Shown here: in pieces, positions 12,464-24,663 of the stretch
Layout: each line of letters begins with the position of its first letter
How positions within the stretch are numbered: the stretch's first letter is position 1
Assembly (NCBI GenBank): GCA_018340805.1
Contig: JACMZG010001870.1
Span: 53,008,210 to 53,072,209 of the forward strand
Length of the DNA: 64,000 nt
Origin: Microvelia longipes
Taxonomy: Eukaryota > Arthropoda > Insecta > Hemiptera > Veliidae
Direction of reading: 5' to 3'
Notes under the pieces: model-generated
What the model was told of the DNA's origin: nothing
What the model saw: the letters and a program-made list of their open reading frames with translations, nothing else
Databases searched by the model: none
Made by a program: the position numbers and the translations under genes

Positions 12464-12800
12464 ATGAATATCGTCGAAGATATAGACGAACTCTTCGAAC
12501 ATACCCCGTCGGATGTTTTGGAAATAGCTAAAAATGCCAAAGAGAGCCTACTACCCGGCAAATCAGGAAGTAGGTATGTCAAAGCATATGAAGTGTTCAA
12601 AGAATGGTGCTCAGAGAAAAAAGAAAAGAATGTAAGTGAAACGTTGTGTTAGCGTATTTAAAAGAACTGTCAAACACAAAATCTAGCGCTACTCTGTGAT
12701 CAACTTTCTCGATGATAAGATCTGTATTATCAGTCAAAGAAAATCTAAATATAAAACATTATACGAACGTAATAAGTTTTTCAAGAATGCTAGTTTTGAT
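12464..12800 (+). pseudogene. Tyrosine-recombinase element N-terminal fragment (Crypton/DIRS-like), broken
   Basis: The frame from ATG 12464 reads MNIVEDIDELFEHTPSDVL, then LLPGKSGSRYVKAYEVFKEWC and stops at 12652. A second frame picks up at about 12637 with VVLAYLKELSNTKSSATL, a stop in place of an expected W, then STFSMIRSVLSVKENLNIK and peters out by 12800. K(S)xxRYxKAYxxFxxWC followed by LAYxxELSxxxxSSTLW(S)xxSMxRSxL is the core-binding N-terminal domain I know from Crypton-type and related tyrosine recombinases in insects. The catalytic R...HxxR...Y half is absent. One single-base deletion and one TGG-to-TGA change break it, so it is dead or a sequencing consensus artefact. An inverted-repeat element follows at 12841. 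Confidence 0.7.
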
Positions 12801-12840
12801 TTATTGCACTGTTTCGCAGATAAAATATTGTGTGGAACGA

Positions 12841-12977
12841 GGCAGGAAAGGAAACATTACTGACTCGTATATTTGCCTTCCTCGGCTTTGCCTCTGCAGG
12901 TAATTTAGATAGCACACCCTCGCCTTCGGCTCGGGGGCTAACTTCGTTACTAGTCAGTAATATTCCATTTTCCTGCC
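12841..12977. mobile_element. Small TIR element with GGCAGGAAA ends
   Basis: The left end (12841-12864, GGCAGGAAAGGAAACATTACTGAC without spaces) is matched in reverse complement by 12953-12977 with one indel and two or three mismatches. The 137-bp element has a comparatively GC-rich core containing CTCGCCTTCGGCTCGGGG. I see no convincing target-site duplication. Similar end words lie at 11.85-12.15 kb. Confidence 0.65.
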
Positions 12978-13286
12978 TAGTTACACAAATAACTATTGTA
13001 GTGTTTTTTTTTTAGAACAAAGGCCCTATTTCTGTAAGAACTTTTACATCTGGGGAGGGGACATGAAATTAACTGATGTTAAAGCTAATTTTCTTAGCGA
13101 AGAATTTTTTTCAGGAACTCATTATCGGAACTTATAATGTGACCCCATAGAGCCAATGTACCCCAGTGCAGTCAATTTAATATTCATAACAAATCTTTAT
13201 TAATTGGGTTTTACGAATATTTAAGTTGGCAATCTTGATTATTTTAACATAACTTAGCAATAAACTGGTTTTTAAATTTCTGAATT

Positions 13287-13287
13287 A

Positions 13288-13357
<70 letters not shown>
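13287..13357. repeat. (TA)n microsatellite
   Basis: About 33 TA units with one TATTATA break at the left. Confidence 0.95.
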
Positions 13358-13361
<4 letters not shown>

Positions 13362-13869
13362 AATGAGAAATCATTAAAAAAATACTTAATTAAGGTCAAT
13401 AATGTTTTTGTTTCCATTTATTTCCATTGAAGTAAATATTTTTTTATATTATTGATATTACTATATAATATTTTGTTCATATAATATGTGTATGTTTGTG
13501 TATTTGTTATTATCGCAACTGCCATTGTATGTTTGCCAGAGAGTTGAACCTTTTAACAAAACCTGGGAGTTTGGCTTTAAAATAATTATATTGACAAACA
13601 TGACATCAAATTTGTTCATCTAAAGTTACAATTAAAACAAATTAAATAAAACTTAAGAATTGCCGCCCCGAGTACGGCGTTAATCCAGGAACGCCCGTTT
13701 TATTTTTCAATTCATAGATGTAATTAGTTCAATAGTTTTATAACGAAATATTTAATATTAATATTATGTTTCTGTATTGTTAAAGCGGCGTTTTTTAATT
13801 GATAGTTTTATTGTGTCTGGTATCGTAAGAATGAATTTGACAGTTTTTAGTAAAAGCTTCTAATTTATT
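13358..13869. other. No gene recognised
   Basis: AT-rich DNA; a short GC-rich word group (CGCCCCGAGTACGGCG) near 13662 is isolated. Confidence 0.5.
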
Positions 13870-14470
13870 ATGTATGTATTTTAGTTTCTGGTAGCAGAAC
13901 AGAAAGTACTGAGTCAGAATTCTTCTCTGTTTCCTAAATATTTCCTCACGAGATTGTTGAGGACTGAGTTTAAGTATGACTCTCAGAGCTTTCTTTTGTA
14001 GAATAAATTTATTAGTAAGGAAGAATTACTCCATATCATTGTTCCGTAAGCGATTAGGAGTCCACAGAGACAAATGGTAACTTGGCTGGTTTTGTAGAAA
14101 TATGTTGTATATGTGGTTCCCCGGAAATTTTATTGTCTAGATAAATAACTAGAACTTGACCGACTTAACTAATTGAGATCTATAATTAAAGTAGATTTGT
14201 TCTGTTTTATCAGCATTTAATTTTAATTTGTTGCCATTGTACCAATCATGGATAATTTTTGTAATTAGTGTTTGTATCAGCTCTAGAACATCGTCAAATT
14301 CAGATTCAATAAGGACCCCGTTATCGTCCGCAAATAGGAACGAGAAAACTCCTATTAAATTGACTGCAAACAACAGGTCGTATGTGTATGGTGAAAAAAA
14401 CGACCCGATAATTGAGCCTTATCTGACTCCATGTCTAATATTTTCTAAAAATGCCTTTTAGGTATCTAGA
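13870..14470 (-). pseudogene. Non-LTR retrotransposon (LINE) reverse-transcriptase remnant
   Basis: Reading right to left, the minus strand gives LENIRHGVR, stop, GSIIGS (14400-14445), a decayed version of the GVPQGSxLGP motif of LINE reverse transcriptases. It continues SPYTYDLLFAV and FLFADDNGVLI (FADD codons at 14323-14334, the catalytic aspartates) then WYNGNKLKLNADKTEQIYF, a standard post-catalytic segment. Further on, in shifted frames, come IAYGTMIWSN (about 14030-14070), LQKKALRVILKLSPQ (about 13970-14015) and ILTQYFLFCYQKLKYIHNK (about 13870-13920), the usual C-terminal tail of Jockey/CR1-like elements. Stops and frame changes show it is dead. No endonuclease domain is present and no 3' tail is visible. 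Confidence 0.8.
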
Positions 14471-15083
14471 AACGTATCTATGTGTATATGGAATATTTTA
14501 AGTCAAACTTACAAAATTTTAATTCAGAAAGAATAAATTAGTCTGCGAGACAAATCTGTGACAGTGCCCATTGGTGGAGGAATGGGCGTTGTGAGTTTAT
14601 TTAGTTTTTGTGGCCGCTGGTTATTTATCAGTAGTTTTATCATTTTAATTTCCCCCATAAGCCTGTATTTTTTTATTTTTGGGTTTTAGGTGGTATTTGT
14701 TCGGTTTATTTGGCGGGCTTTTGTTGCATAGATAGATTTAAATCTTAAAGTAAAAACAAAAATTGTTTAAAGTTTTGATTTTGGTTTTTAGGTTTTTTTT
14801 GGTGTTATTGGCGCACTTGTGGTGTATGGTCGGTCGTTCGTTTGAAAGAGGTTTTCTCTGTGTTGATGTCGGTTGTAGTTGGAATGAGATGGAGATATAC
14901 TTTCTAATCGACCCAGTTCTAGCTCGGGGTGGGAAAGGAGACGAGTGTGGCGGGAGAGGGAAGCTGGTTAACTCCAGCAGCTCGACCCACATACCTCTAC
15001 ACAGCCAAATATACTTTTACCCAAACACCTCCGCCCTCTGACAAAAATCTACAAAGAAAAAACTTACAGTTAAATCAATAAAA
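14471..15083. other. No gene recognised
   Basis: Plus- and minus-strand open frames of 84-92 codons overlap at 14738-15041 and match nothing I know. No repeat visible. Confidence 0.45.
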
Positions 15084-15318
15084 TGACGTTATCGACACAT
15101 TAGTTCGGTGTACACAAAAAACTGACGTTATCGCACATTAGTTCGGTGTACACAAAATAACTGACGTTATCGACACATTAGTTCGATGTACACAAAATAA
15201 CTGACGTTATCGACACATTAGTTCGGTGTACACAAAATAACTGACGTTATCGACACATTAGTTCGATGTACACAAAATAACTGACGTTATCGACACATTA
15301 GTTCGGTGTACACAAAAT
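15084..15318. repeat. Minisatellite, 40-bp unit, six copies
   Basis: The unit is built of TGACGTTATCGACACATTAG and TTCGGTGTACACAAAATAAC. Copies 3 and 5 carry TTCGATGTAC where 4 and 6 carry TTCGGTGTAC, so the right part alternates as an 80-bp dimer. Copies 1 and 2 each have small deletions. Confidence 0.95.
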
Positions 15319-16338
15319 GTGTCACTGAAACCTTAGGACGATAAAATATTTGACAGAATATTTCGTGATCCAAATGTGCTCAGGAACTTACTGTCCAATG
15401 ACTGACGTCTCGGACTTGATACATTTTTTTTTTATGTTTGGTGGACAAAATTTGCATTGACTAAACCTTCAGAACGTACATGCATATAAAAGTTTTGCAA
15501 TGTTCATTTATACTTTTACCTCGAATCTGGATAAAAACAAAAGTTTACACCCTGGTTTCCAGCGTGTATTACTAACAGCCTGAATAGCTAGTTCAGAGAT
15601 TTATTATATTTAAAATAACTCCTCCTGTTTATAGTTTGGCCAACATAATCATCTTAATTGGGTCAGTTGTTTACAATGATTTAAATTGGTAGCACTTTCT
15701 GAAATTATTCTGCCATGAAATGGTTTTTCACATTTCTTTTATTTATTATAGAAACGTTCGAAATTTGTTCAATTAATATAATGAAATTAATTAGTTTCTT
15801 TTTTATTGTAATCAAAGTTTTTAAAACTTGAATATTATGGGAGATGATTTTTCTTGCATTGTTAGGGTGCAAATGTAAACAAGACAGAGTTATTACCTGA
15901 AAATATAAAGAAAAGTATAATAATATAGAAAATTGATCATATTATACTTTTCCCTTCATTTAACCTATGCATATAATGGAAAGAAATAGTTGTTTTCTTG
16001 TTGTCATAGTTATTTTGGCTTCTAGTTGTTTGCAGTCAGAGTAGTTTGTATCTTGCTCTATGTAGGTTTCATTGCTGTAATAAAAGATTCCTAAAGGTAT
16101 TATTATTTTGTGTTTTCTTCTCCTCTAAGGGTAAAATCTTCCATAACCCACGCGAGTGAAATGACATAATTCCCAAATCAATACTTTTAATTCGGCTTCG
16201 CCTCAGAAATATCATTTAAGTCTCATTGCATAAGTTTTACTGCCCGGGTAATTATGTCTATCTTTACTCCCTTAGTGTATAAATAACAATGGACTTAGGT
16301 TTATTTTTACACAGTATATTTACACAATAATTAATATT
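15319..16338. other. No gene recognised
   Basis: AT-rich sequence without coding or RNA signals. Confidence 0.55.
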
Positions 16339-16950
16339 GGGTACGGGGTTACCCTTGGAATTCTTTCTCACCCTATAGGATTCGCTACTCTATAGGATTC
16401 GTTACCTATAGGACTCTATAGGATTCGTTACTCTATAGGATTCGTTACTCTATAGGATTCGCTACTCTATAGGATTCGCTACTCTATAGGATTCGTTACT
16501 CTATAGGATTCGTTACTCTTACTCTATAGGATTACTCTATAGGATTCGTTACTCTATAGGATTCGCGATTTATCTATAGGATTTCGCTCTATAGGATTCG
16601 CTACTCTATAGGATTCGTTACTCTATAGGATTCGTTACTCTATAGGATTCGCTACTCTATAGGATTCGTTACTCTATAGGATTCGCTTACTCTATAGGAT
16701 TCGTTACTCTATAGGATTCGTTACTCTATAGGATTCGCTACTCTATAGGATTCGCTACGCTTATTCTCACTATTTCGAACTCGCTTCGCTTGCCCTCAGA
16801 ATATAATAATCACCTACTTTATATTACTTTGTCCTTGGACTTGATTCGCTCGTTCTCAAGCGTTAAAAAAGAATACATATGTTTTATTCCCGGCGGTCAC
16901 CCATCCAGGTACTGACCTTGTTCGATGCTGCTTTACATGATATAACTAAA
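16339..16950 (-). mobile_element. 5S-rRNA-derived SINE-like element interrupted by a minisatellite
   Basis: On the minus strand the right end (16889-16950) carries a 5S rRNA-like segment: the plus-strand text GGCGGTCACCCATCCAGGTA is the complement of the 5S C-box region, and TCGATGCTGCTTTAC that of the A-box region. The leftmost part (16339-16372, GGGTACGGGGTTACCCTTGG) and a block ACTCGCTTCGCTTGCCCTCA at 16783-16802 recur in the same order and orientation at 59.9-60.1 kb, where the element is only about 225 bp. The difference is the 17-bp array inside this copy. Confidence 0.65.
16373..16759. repeat. Minisatellite, 17-bp unit, about 23 copies
   Basis: The unit is CTATAGGATTCG(T/C)TACT. T and C variants are interspersed irregularly and a few units are truncated or carry an insertion. 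It sits within the 5S-derived element and may have expanded from its internal TTCGCTTAC word. Confidence 0.95.
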
Positions 16951-18105
16951 ACCGTAGATATACCAGCTGTATTGAAATAAAGCTTAGTATAACTATTACA
17001 TCTTACTAAATTTCAACTCGATTACAAAAGATTTTTTCTTAAAAAACCTATATATGTCAGTTTCATATTATTGTTAGAGATATTTGATGGTAAAAATACA
17101 TTTCCTATATACATATGGTATAAATGAAGTAAAGCAACGAACTCGATAACTGAAAATATCAACAAAATCTGTATTGTGTTGTCTTTCACTTTTCCAGCCT
17201 ACAAAATATGCCATCAAACTGCTACAGGTTTTGTGGCGTTGTTTATTGTTTAGAGTTGGTGTGTTGATCTATTTTTGTAAACCGATTAAATTCAAAGCCA
17301 AACTAATAACCGACATGACATCGTCCTGGTTCTGTGCTCTCTATCTCGTGTTAAAACTTTAACTCGAAGGCTTAATTATGACCAACGTCATGGTAGAAAA
17401 CAACGTTAGTGGTTTGTTGCTTTTTATTTAGTTGAAAACGCTGACAGCTAGACGTAAAGTTTCATTTTTGTGCTCAGTTTCAACTCTTGAGCACAAATAG
17501 AGAGTGGGTTATGCTTCTCACATCACACACGGATATCACAGTGAACAATTCTCAGAACGTCCTAAAACCCCTAATGTGGATAAATCTGGATTTCTAACTT
17601 TTAGGATGAACGCAATACTTTTATTGTTTTCTTAATTATACTGCGTTTTTTTATCTTACGTTGGCTCATATAGCTTGTTTTTACTTGATTACGTTTATCT
17701 AATTTTCTTGTGATGTCTTACATAACTATTTTTATTGCGAAGATTCTATTTTATTCCCTGAACCACAGCTATTTTAATCAGTTCTGCTTTAAATTTCACT
17801 GCAATATGACCTGTTTTAATTTACTCTGTTTAATGGAATGTGAAAGGCTCTACCATCTCAATGTACTTCTATCCTTTACGACTTTTGTAAGTGTGCGATA
17901 AAGTAGGCAAAGAGTATAAAACTTATAGGAGAAGGAGAAAGGACAAATTGTTAGAAAAGTACCGGTTGGAACAAGTCAGAAATATTTTAATGGATAAGCC
18001 GTGTCCGGGTGAAGACTACACCTGTCCCACACCTGCTCCACAAATCACATTTCATTTTCATCCTAAGTCTACCTTCTGCTTTGTCATCGCCTTGAGATGG
18101 AGAGA
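16951..18105. other. No confident gene; one candidate exon-like frame
   Basis: A plus-strand frame at 17891-18121 reads VGKEYKTYRRRRKDKLLEKY then RLEQVRNILMDKPCPGEDYT, strongly charged and unlike the surrounding AT-rich chance frames. A pyrimidine stretch ending TTTTGTAAG precedes it. I do not recognise the protein and see no matching donor with certainty, so I do not call a gene. Confidence 0.35.
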
Positions 18106-18141
18106 ATTTCATCAAATATAATGGAGTATATTTGATGAAAT
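18106..18141. repeat. Perfect 15-bp hairpin
   Basis: ATTTCATCAAATATA and its exact reverse complement are separated by six bases. No T-run or larger context explains it. Confidence 0.8.
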
Positions 18142-18614
18142 AATTTGTTAGTGTATTTCCTCGTGAGAAAATTGCATGTGCAATTATAGGATTTAGACAG
18201 AGACAAGTAAAGAAAAACCATTTCAGCATCTCTGACTATATTTTCCTTATTATAATTCTAACGTGAGCACAACATGTTAAGCTAAAGTCAAATAAGGTTG
18301 TATACTAAACATATCTTGTGTACTTTATTTAACTTGAGCATAACAGCTTGCACTCTCCCTACTATTATATCTTGTACTCTGAGAATGATAAGGTCATCAC
18401 ATGCTCCGAGTAGAGAGCGAAATATAGCCTTGTCACTGTAATTTTCCTTTTCCTGGTTGTACCCTTATTCTAAAATTGGATTAAACTAAGAGAGGAACAC
18501 AATTAATATTAATAATGATTGTCCATACGTTTGTTCAGTATTAACATGTCTTCGTTTCAATACATAAAGTCTGTTACCAAAATCCGCGATTTCCAATATT
18601 TTAATAAAATATTA
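18142..18614. other. No gene recognised
   Basis: AT-rich spacer with nothing identifiable. Confidence 0.55.
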
Positions 18615-18725
18615 TTCTTAAATATCCGGCGCGGGGTTGGACGAGCCAGGCGAATTTCCTTCACTTCTTGCTTAACAATCCATGCTTTACTTAAGTTTCC
18701 GGTTTATTACTTTAAATTTTGATTT
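18615..18725 (+). repeat. Dispersed repeat family R1, copy 2
   Basis: It holds CCGGCGCGGGGTTGG, GGCGAATTTCCTTC, CTTGCTTAACAATCC and CTTAAGTTTCCGGTTT in the order seen at 45-205. The right part of the element is missing or diverged. Confidence 0.6.
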
Positions 18726-19844
18726 GTTGTTATTTCTCCAGTAAAAGAAGTACAATGCTCAAGGATAGGATGGCAATCATAGATGGCTGGTATTCTCCTC
18801 GTAATTCTAACACTAGTTCTCAATGCTCCTCATTACTAAACATCTACATTGTATGCTAAACAGTTCCCAAACAATGAAATAATCAACTCTTCCATTCAAT
18901 ACTGTAAAAAAAAGACGCGCCAAACTGTAATTATGTAAGAATCTTGGTATCCAGGTCATCCAACTTACCAGGCGTACCAATATTATTAACTATATATGTC
19001 TATAGATAACATGACTCAGCAATATATTTTAACTTCAAACTTTGATAGGATATTAAGTAATAATGAACGCTAAATCTGTCAATAAGTTACGTAATAAAAT
19101 TAATTTGAATTTATCTTTAAATACTGATGCAATTTATTTGAGCTATTTTGATTGTTTTTAAACTTGTTCTTTTCTTTATCTATGAGTTTCTATCAGTCAT
19201 TAGTTTTCTTTATCAACGTCTACTAAATCCTTTATAAGGTTTAATCTTTTTAGTTTTAAATGTCATTGTAAGATTTCTTAAAAGCCTAAGAAATTGCAAA
19301 ATCGGAGAATGAAAAAAAGTAAGTTAAAAGATGTTTAAGAAAGATTGGTTATTCGAGTTAGCTGCGCTCGCTACTTTAAGTTTTGTGCCTTACATATACT
19401 TTTATCACTTCAATTTTTTACTTAAAATTATGATAAAGTAGCATATAAATACAAACTTTAAATTTACAATACTTCATAAATTTACTTATTTTTGACAAAG
19501 ATATGTTTCAAGTTCATCTTTACTACTACAACAACTATCACTGAATTCATTAAGATATCATTGCTAACCGGGCTAACCAATGTTAACAACCGATATTTAC
19601 CAGTCTAAAACTGACGAGACCGACCTTCTTTAGCAGGTAATTTTGATGCTATTCATTGTTTACTGGTGAATATTTTTGGCGAAAGGTTAGGATTTTGTTT
19701 GAAGATGGTAATTGCTAGAAATAATTGGTGTGAATTAAAAACAGAGGCTTTGTGACCACTGCTTCGCCGGCCTTGAGTCCGCTTACAACAAGTCCTTTGG
19801 GTAAAGGTTGTTTTTTTTTTTTTGCATTTCTTGCTGTTATTGTT
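18726..19844. other. No gene recognised
   Basis: Nothing identifiable apart from a T15 run near 19810. Confidence 0.5.
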
Positions 19845-19980
19845 AGGGTTTCGAAGATAATCTTCGAAACCCTTATACTTTCTGTCGAGCGTCTGTCTGT
19901 CCGATTTCTCATCTCAGGAACTACAATAGCTAGGAAGTTGAAATTTGGTATACATGTGTAACTATTTTTTTTAATTACAT
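19845..19980 (+). repeat. Interspersed repeat with a 29-nt terminal palindrome
   Basis: AGGGTTTCGAAGAT, one base, ATCTTCGAAACCCT forms a 14-bp perfect palindrome at 19845-19873. It is followed by CTGTCTGTCCGATTTCTCAT, ATAGCTAGGAAGTTGAAATT and TGGTATACATG. The CTGTCTGTCCG then TTGAAATTTGGTATACAT layout is a frequent signature of invertebrate interspersed repeats. The superfamily is not clear to me. Confidence 0.45.
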
Positions 19981-22900
19981 GGCAACTGCCAGGTATTTAG
20001 CAACTTTTCATCATATTGGTTGCTTCGGGGCAACTTATTAAGTCTAATAGTATACATATGTATGGAATTATATACATATACATTGCGCTACTAAGAAATT
20101 CCGATTAAGATAAACTTGATCTCAATCGATTTAGCTTGTCATCTACTTTTCATAATGACACCTCGTTGTAAAGCCATTTCAAGTTCATTTTTTATGACGT
20201 CATAAACTTTTCTCATACAATAGGTTGATACCTTCCACCAAATTGCCATGTGCTACGATTCTGTTTATAGATCGTAGAACATGGAAATCGTTTGTTGTAT
20301 TCTAGTGGCTGCTAGGAACGCGGACTTGTAGGACCTGGACCCCCATCTCTGAGGAACCTCCTTGTTCTCTGTAGAGTTGTCTCTAGTGTGGTAGACATGC
20401 GTGGGTCAACATATTGCCTATCTTGTCTCAGCCTCACTTTTATCCTGTTTTTTTTTTTTTTAATTTGCCATAACAGCCATAAACAGTTATAATTTAACTT
20501 TGTTACTTATTATATATACTTAGGGCATATATTTGGGTTATTGTTAGTAAATGGTAACCATAAGTAACTTGGTTTACCAATTCTAACTGCTCGCTATTAA
20601 TTAATAACTTAAGCTGACACCAACCTAAGCCTCTTAGGAATTTGTAAATTTTATGTTTGTCCTAATTTTTGGATTGTTACGCTATCATTCCGAACAGTAC
20701 AGGATTCCTTGGGAGCTCTGTAACCTAAACTTAGTATAACCTTATTTGAAAGGTTAGATTTTTTTCTATATACTACAGATCATAGCCCGACTTTAACTAT
20801 TATAACAGTGATCCGTCTGCTATATCTCTCTGCTATATCTCTCTGCTATATCTTACAAGAGTAAGATATAACTTCCCTTAATCCAACAAGCTAGTTTTAC
20901 AAAACAATTTTTAATGTTATCACTTGTTTACTATCAGAAGCAGACATAATGATAAATGGTTTATCTATATCAGCGTCTTTGTTCATATCAAGAGATTAGT
21001 TCCTGTGTTCTGACATCTGTCCGTTATTAGTTTATCTCTTTAAATGCATTCATGGTGCAAATTCTAGTATTACTTGTTCTAACTTGTTTGTGATTGTTTT
21101 TACTACTTTGCGTACTTTATAAAGTATAAAGAATATTAAAAAGCATGTAGGGGTGTACTTCAGCACCTCTATATAGCCCATTCTTCACTTATCTCCATCT
21201 AACCTAAAGAATTAGTCTGGTCTTGTTGGATACCTCGATAACTGTACTAGTCACAGTTGCTGAGTTTTTGTTGGCCTCAAAACACTTCCAACTAGCACTG
21301 ACAATCATTTTTAGGAAAAAATAGTTTTTAAATAGTTTTTTTTTAATTCAAGAAGGCTGCTGTTTTGAGGCGCCATATTGGATTTATCCCTAAATTAATC
21401 CATCTTTCATTTAATGTGACATGATTATGTTCTAGTTTTAATTTAAACTAGCTCAGCCGTTTTGCCTGTATGGTGTTTACAAAAAAAGAAGCTATGTATC
21501 CATACACACAAAAAATGTGTTTCCATTTCTAGGATCCGTTGTTTCTAAGACATTGCCGTTTGACGAAGAGAGAATATTTTACATTTTTCTTATTGCAATC
21601 CTTCTACTTCTATTATGAGGAAGCAATAGAAGACAAAAATATTTTCCTATATTTCTGAGCACATACTATAAGGCAAGGCAAGGTATTATGTAGGTACTCT
21701 CTATTTCTTTTCTTCCCCTAATGTACGATGGTGTAAAGGCAGTGCACTGGGGTATAGAGTTCACTGACCCCTCCCTATAGAACTCTACTCTTGCACGTGC
21801 CCTCAACCTGTTGGTACCCCTGATTTTCCACACTAATTCAAAATTTATATGTCACCCATTAACACAAATTTCCTAACTTAAATTTAAAGATTCTCCAATT
21901 TAATGAAAAAGTAAAGTTTAGTAAAGTTTTATTACAAGTTAATATAAATCCTTTTTTTTGAAAGTAAGAGTTTGATTTTATTTTGGTTACTATTTTAATT
22001 ATTCTATGTACAATACATACTTTTAGTATTGTAGCATGACTTGCAGATTTTGTTTTTATGATTTAGTTATTTGCTTTGTGTCACTTTCTGTTTAGTCTCA
22101 TCAGCTGTTTGTCTGTTAGTTTATATCATAATTTAATTTATTTTGTTATTGAGTTGTGTTTAAGTTTAAATGTGTATGCGTGTAGTACAGAGTAAACCCT
22201 AATACATGAGTATTGATCTCAGTATTATGTATTGTTCCTATATTTATTTTTCTCACTAGTTTCCATTGTAATCTCTACAGCTATACAGGGACAGGGATGA
22301 GCATGTGCGCAACATGCGCAGCGCATCCCTTGTAAAAATGCTTAGAAATGTGAGTTGTCGTTTGGAAACGTCTCTTACTTTGGTAACATCTACCAGTTCT
22401 AATTTACCAAATATTTTTTATTAATCGGAACTCTGGTAATTTACTAAATAAATAACAATATCGAAAAAGGCTTTAATTCCATATATTACCAAAGTTTATT
22501 CTGTGTTGATTGCTCAGCCATCACAGTGATTCGCAAAAAAATTGTTATTTATTTATTTATTTATTAATACAATAACGGGCAAAATTACCCTTTTTACAAA
22601 AATAACAATTAAGAAAAAATTAAATTAAATAAAAATTGCATACACAAACAAAGGGTTATGCCTAGAAAAGGGTCGCAGTCAAAAAATTGTAAGAACTGTG
22701 GCCATCTTCATAACCATCAACAATAACTTAAACATGAAATTGATGAAAGATGGCACTCACAATGAAAATCGCACAAAATAATTACCTTAACTCACATAAA
22801 ACTCTCACACTTAAATTATTACTGAGGTACATTAAAGGCTTAAATGATATAAAATATGTTACCTAAGCCAAGAGTTAAATTAACGTGATCGTTCTCATCT

Positions 22901-23792
22901 TCTCTAGAGAAGTTAAGAAACAAGAAGAATCTTGTTTACTTGGCATATTTTACTTATTAATTTTGCGATGAGATATATGCCGGTGTAATTTAGATACCCA
23001 GTGTAGTAATTCCTGACACAATTTAATTAGAGCGATACTATAACAGTAATAATCTCTCGTGGTAAATCTGACACCCATATCCTAAATTTGGGTTACTTTA
23101 TTTGGTTACTTATACTGGGCAAATTATTGTTAAACATACACAGACACTTTATTTTATTATACACGATCCTAATCTCATAAACTGTATCTCAAAACCCTGA
23201 TTTCTACTTCTGGTTGAACTGTGCTGGACTTAAAACCACATAAGCTGGAGGAGTAAAAGTAAAAGTAATTTATGTAAAAATACGAAAATTATGTAAAATC
23301 AAACTATAACTCCACATGTGGAGTACCACAGCGAAAGCTGATTTGCTATAAAGTGTAAAAAATAAAATTTATGTACCACAAAAGAAAATGTAGCAATAAA
23401 TGGTTATTTATTTATTTATTTATGCTGGAGGAGCTCTTTGTGCGTTTATATACCGTTTGTGATTCCGACCAGTTACGTTACGATGTGTCTAAACCTGTAC
23501 ATGGCCAGATTTATCGCAGAAACGCTACTTAACGCAAAGGTGGTACATTCCCTGGTCGAATAAAAAATCTTCAAGTGGTTACTTAGGGGCCTTAGGCGAG
23601 ACTTTAGGGGCTTTACTACTTTTATTTACTCCGTTGCGGTACATTTGTGGCAACACTAATGAAACCTTTTCACCCGCTTCTCAGCGGGATTTGACTTCTT
23701 TTCTCCTCCCTTTTTACCAATCACAAACCCACCAAGTCCATCCAATCGGTGGATTCCCTGGTGAATTAAGAGAAGTTTTATGAGAACCCGTC
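19981..23792. other. No gene recognised; a few simple repeats
   Basis: TTTA microsatellites lie near 22542-22562 and 23402-23423; the first begins a minus-strand AT-rich tail that may be the 3' end of a retroelement (22540-22620). A triple CTGCTATATCTCT repeat with a short hairpin is at about 20816-20873. No coding similarity seen. Confidence 0.5.
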
Positions 23793-24259
<467 letters not shown>

Positions 24260-24345
24260 CTTGAGCACAGGTAGTGTTCAAGGTAGGTTCAGGTTGTGTT
24301 CAAGGCAGGTTCAGGTAGTGTTGAAGGTAGGTTCAGGTAGTGTTG
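24260..24345. repeat. Short minisatellite, 22-bp unit
   Basis: About four copies of CAGGTAGTGTTCAAGGTAGG plus TT, with C/A and G substitutions between copies. Confidence 0.85.
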
Positions 24346-24663
24346 TATTTTGTTTGAAATGAACCATCATGTAGCTAGATGTGGTGTTTACACTAAAAAC
24401 ATTTTCGTTTTTTTTTTTACTTTAAAGAACAGGGAAATGACATTAATTTACAAAGTAATTAAGGAGATTTCTCTGAGTCGGTAGTCAAAACCTCGGTAGT
24501 GTTGTAGAAAAGAGAAAGTATCCAGGATGCGGGCTTTTAGGTTTTATATTAGAGTGGGTTGGTACACCTGGAACCCGACTCCTCTACCAGAGACATTAAA
24601 CTTATTTTATTATTTATTTTAATTATGGCATTATGGTTTCACTTACTTTGTCTTTAAAGCACC

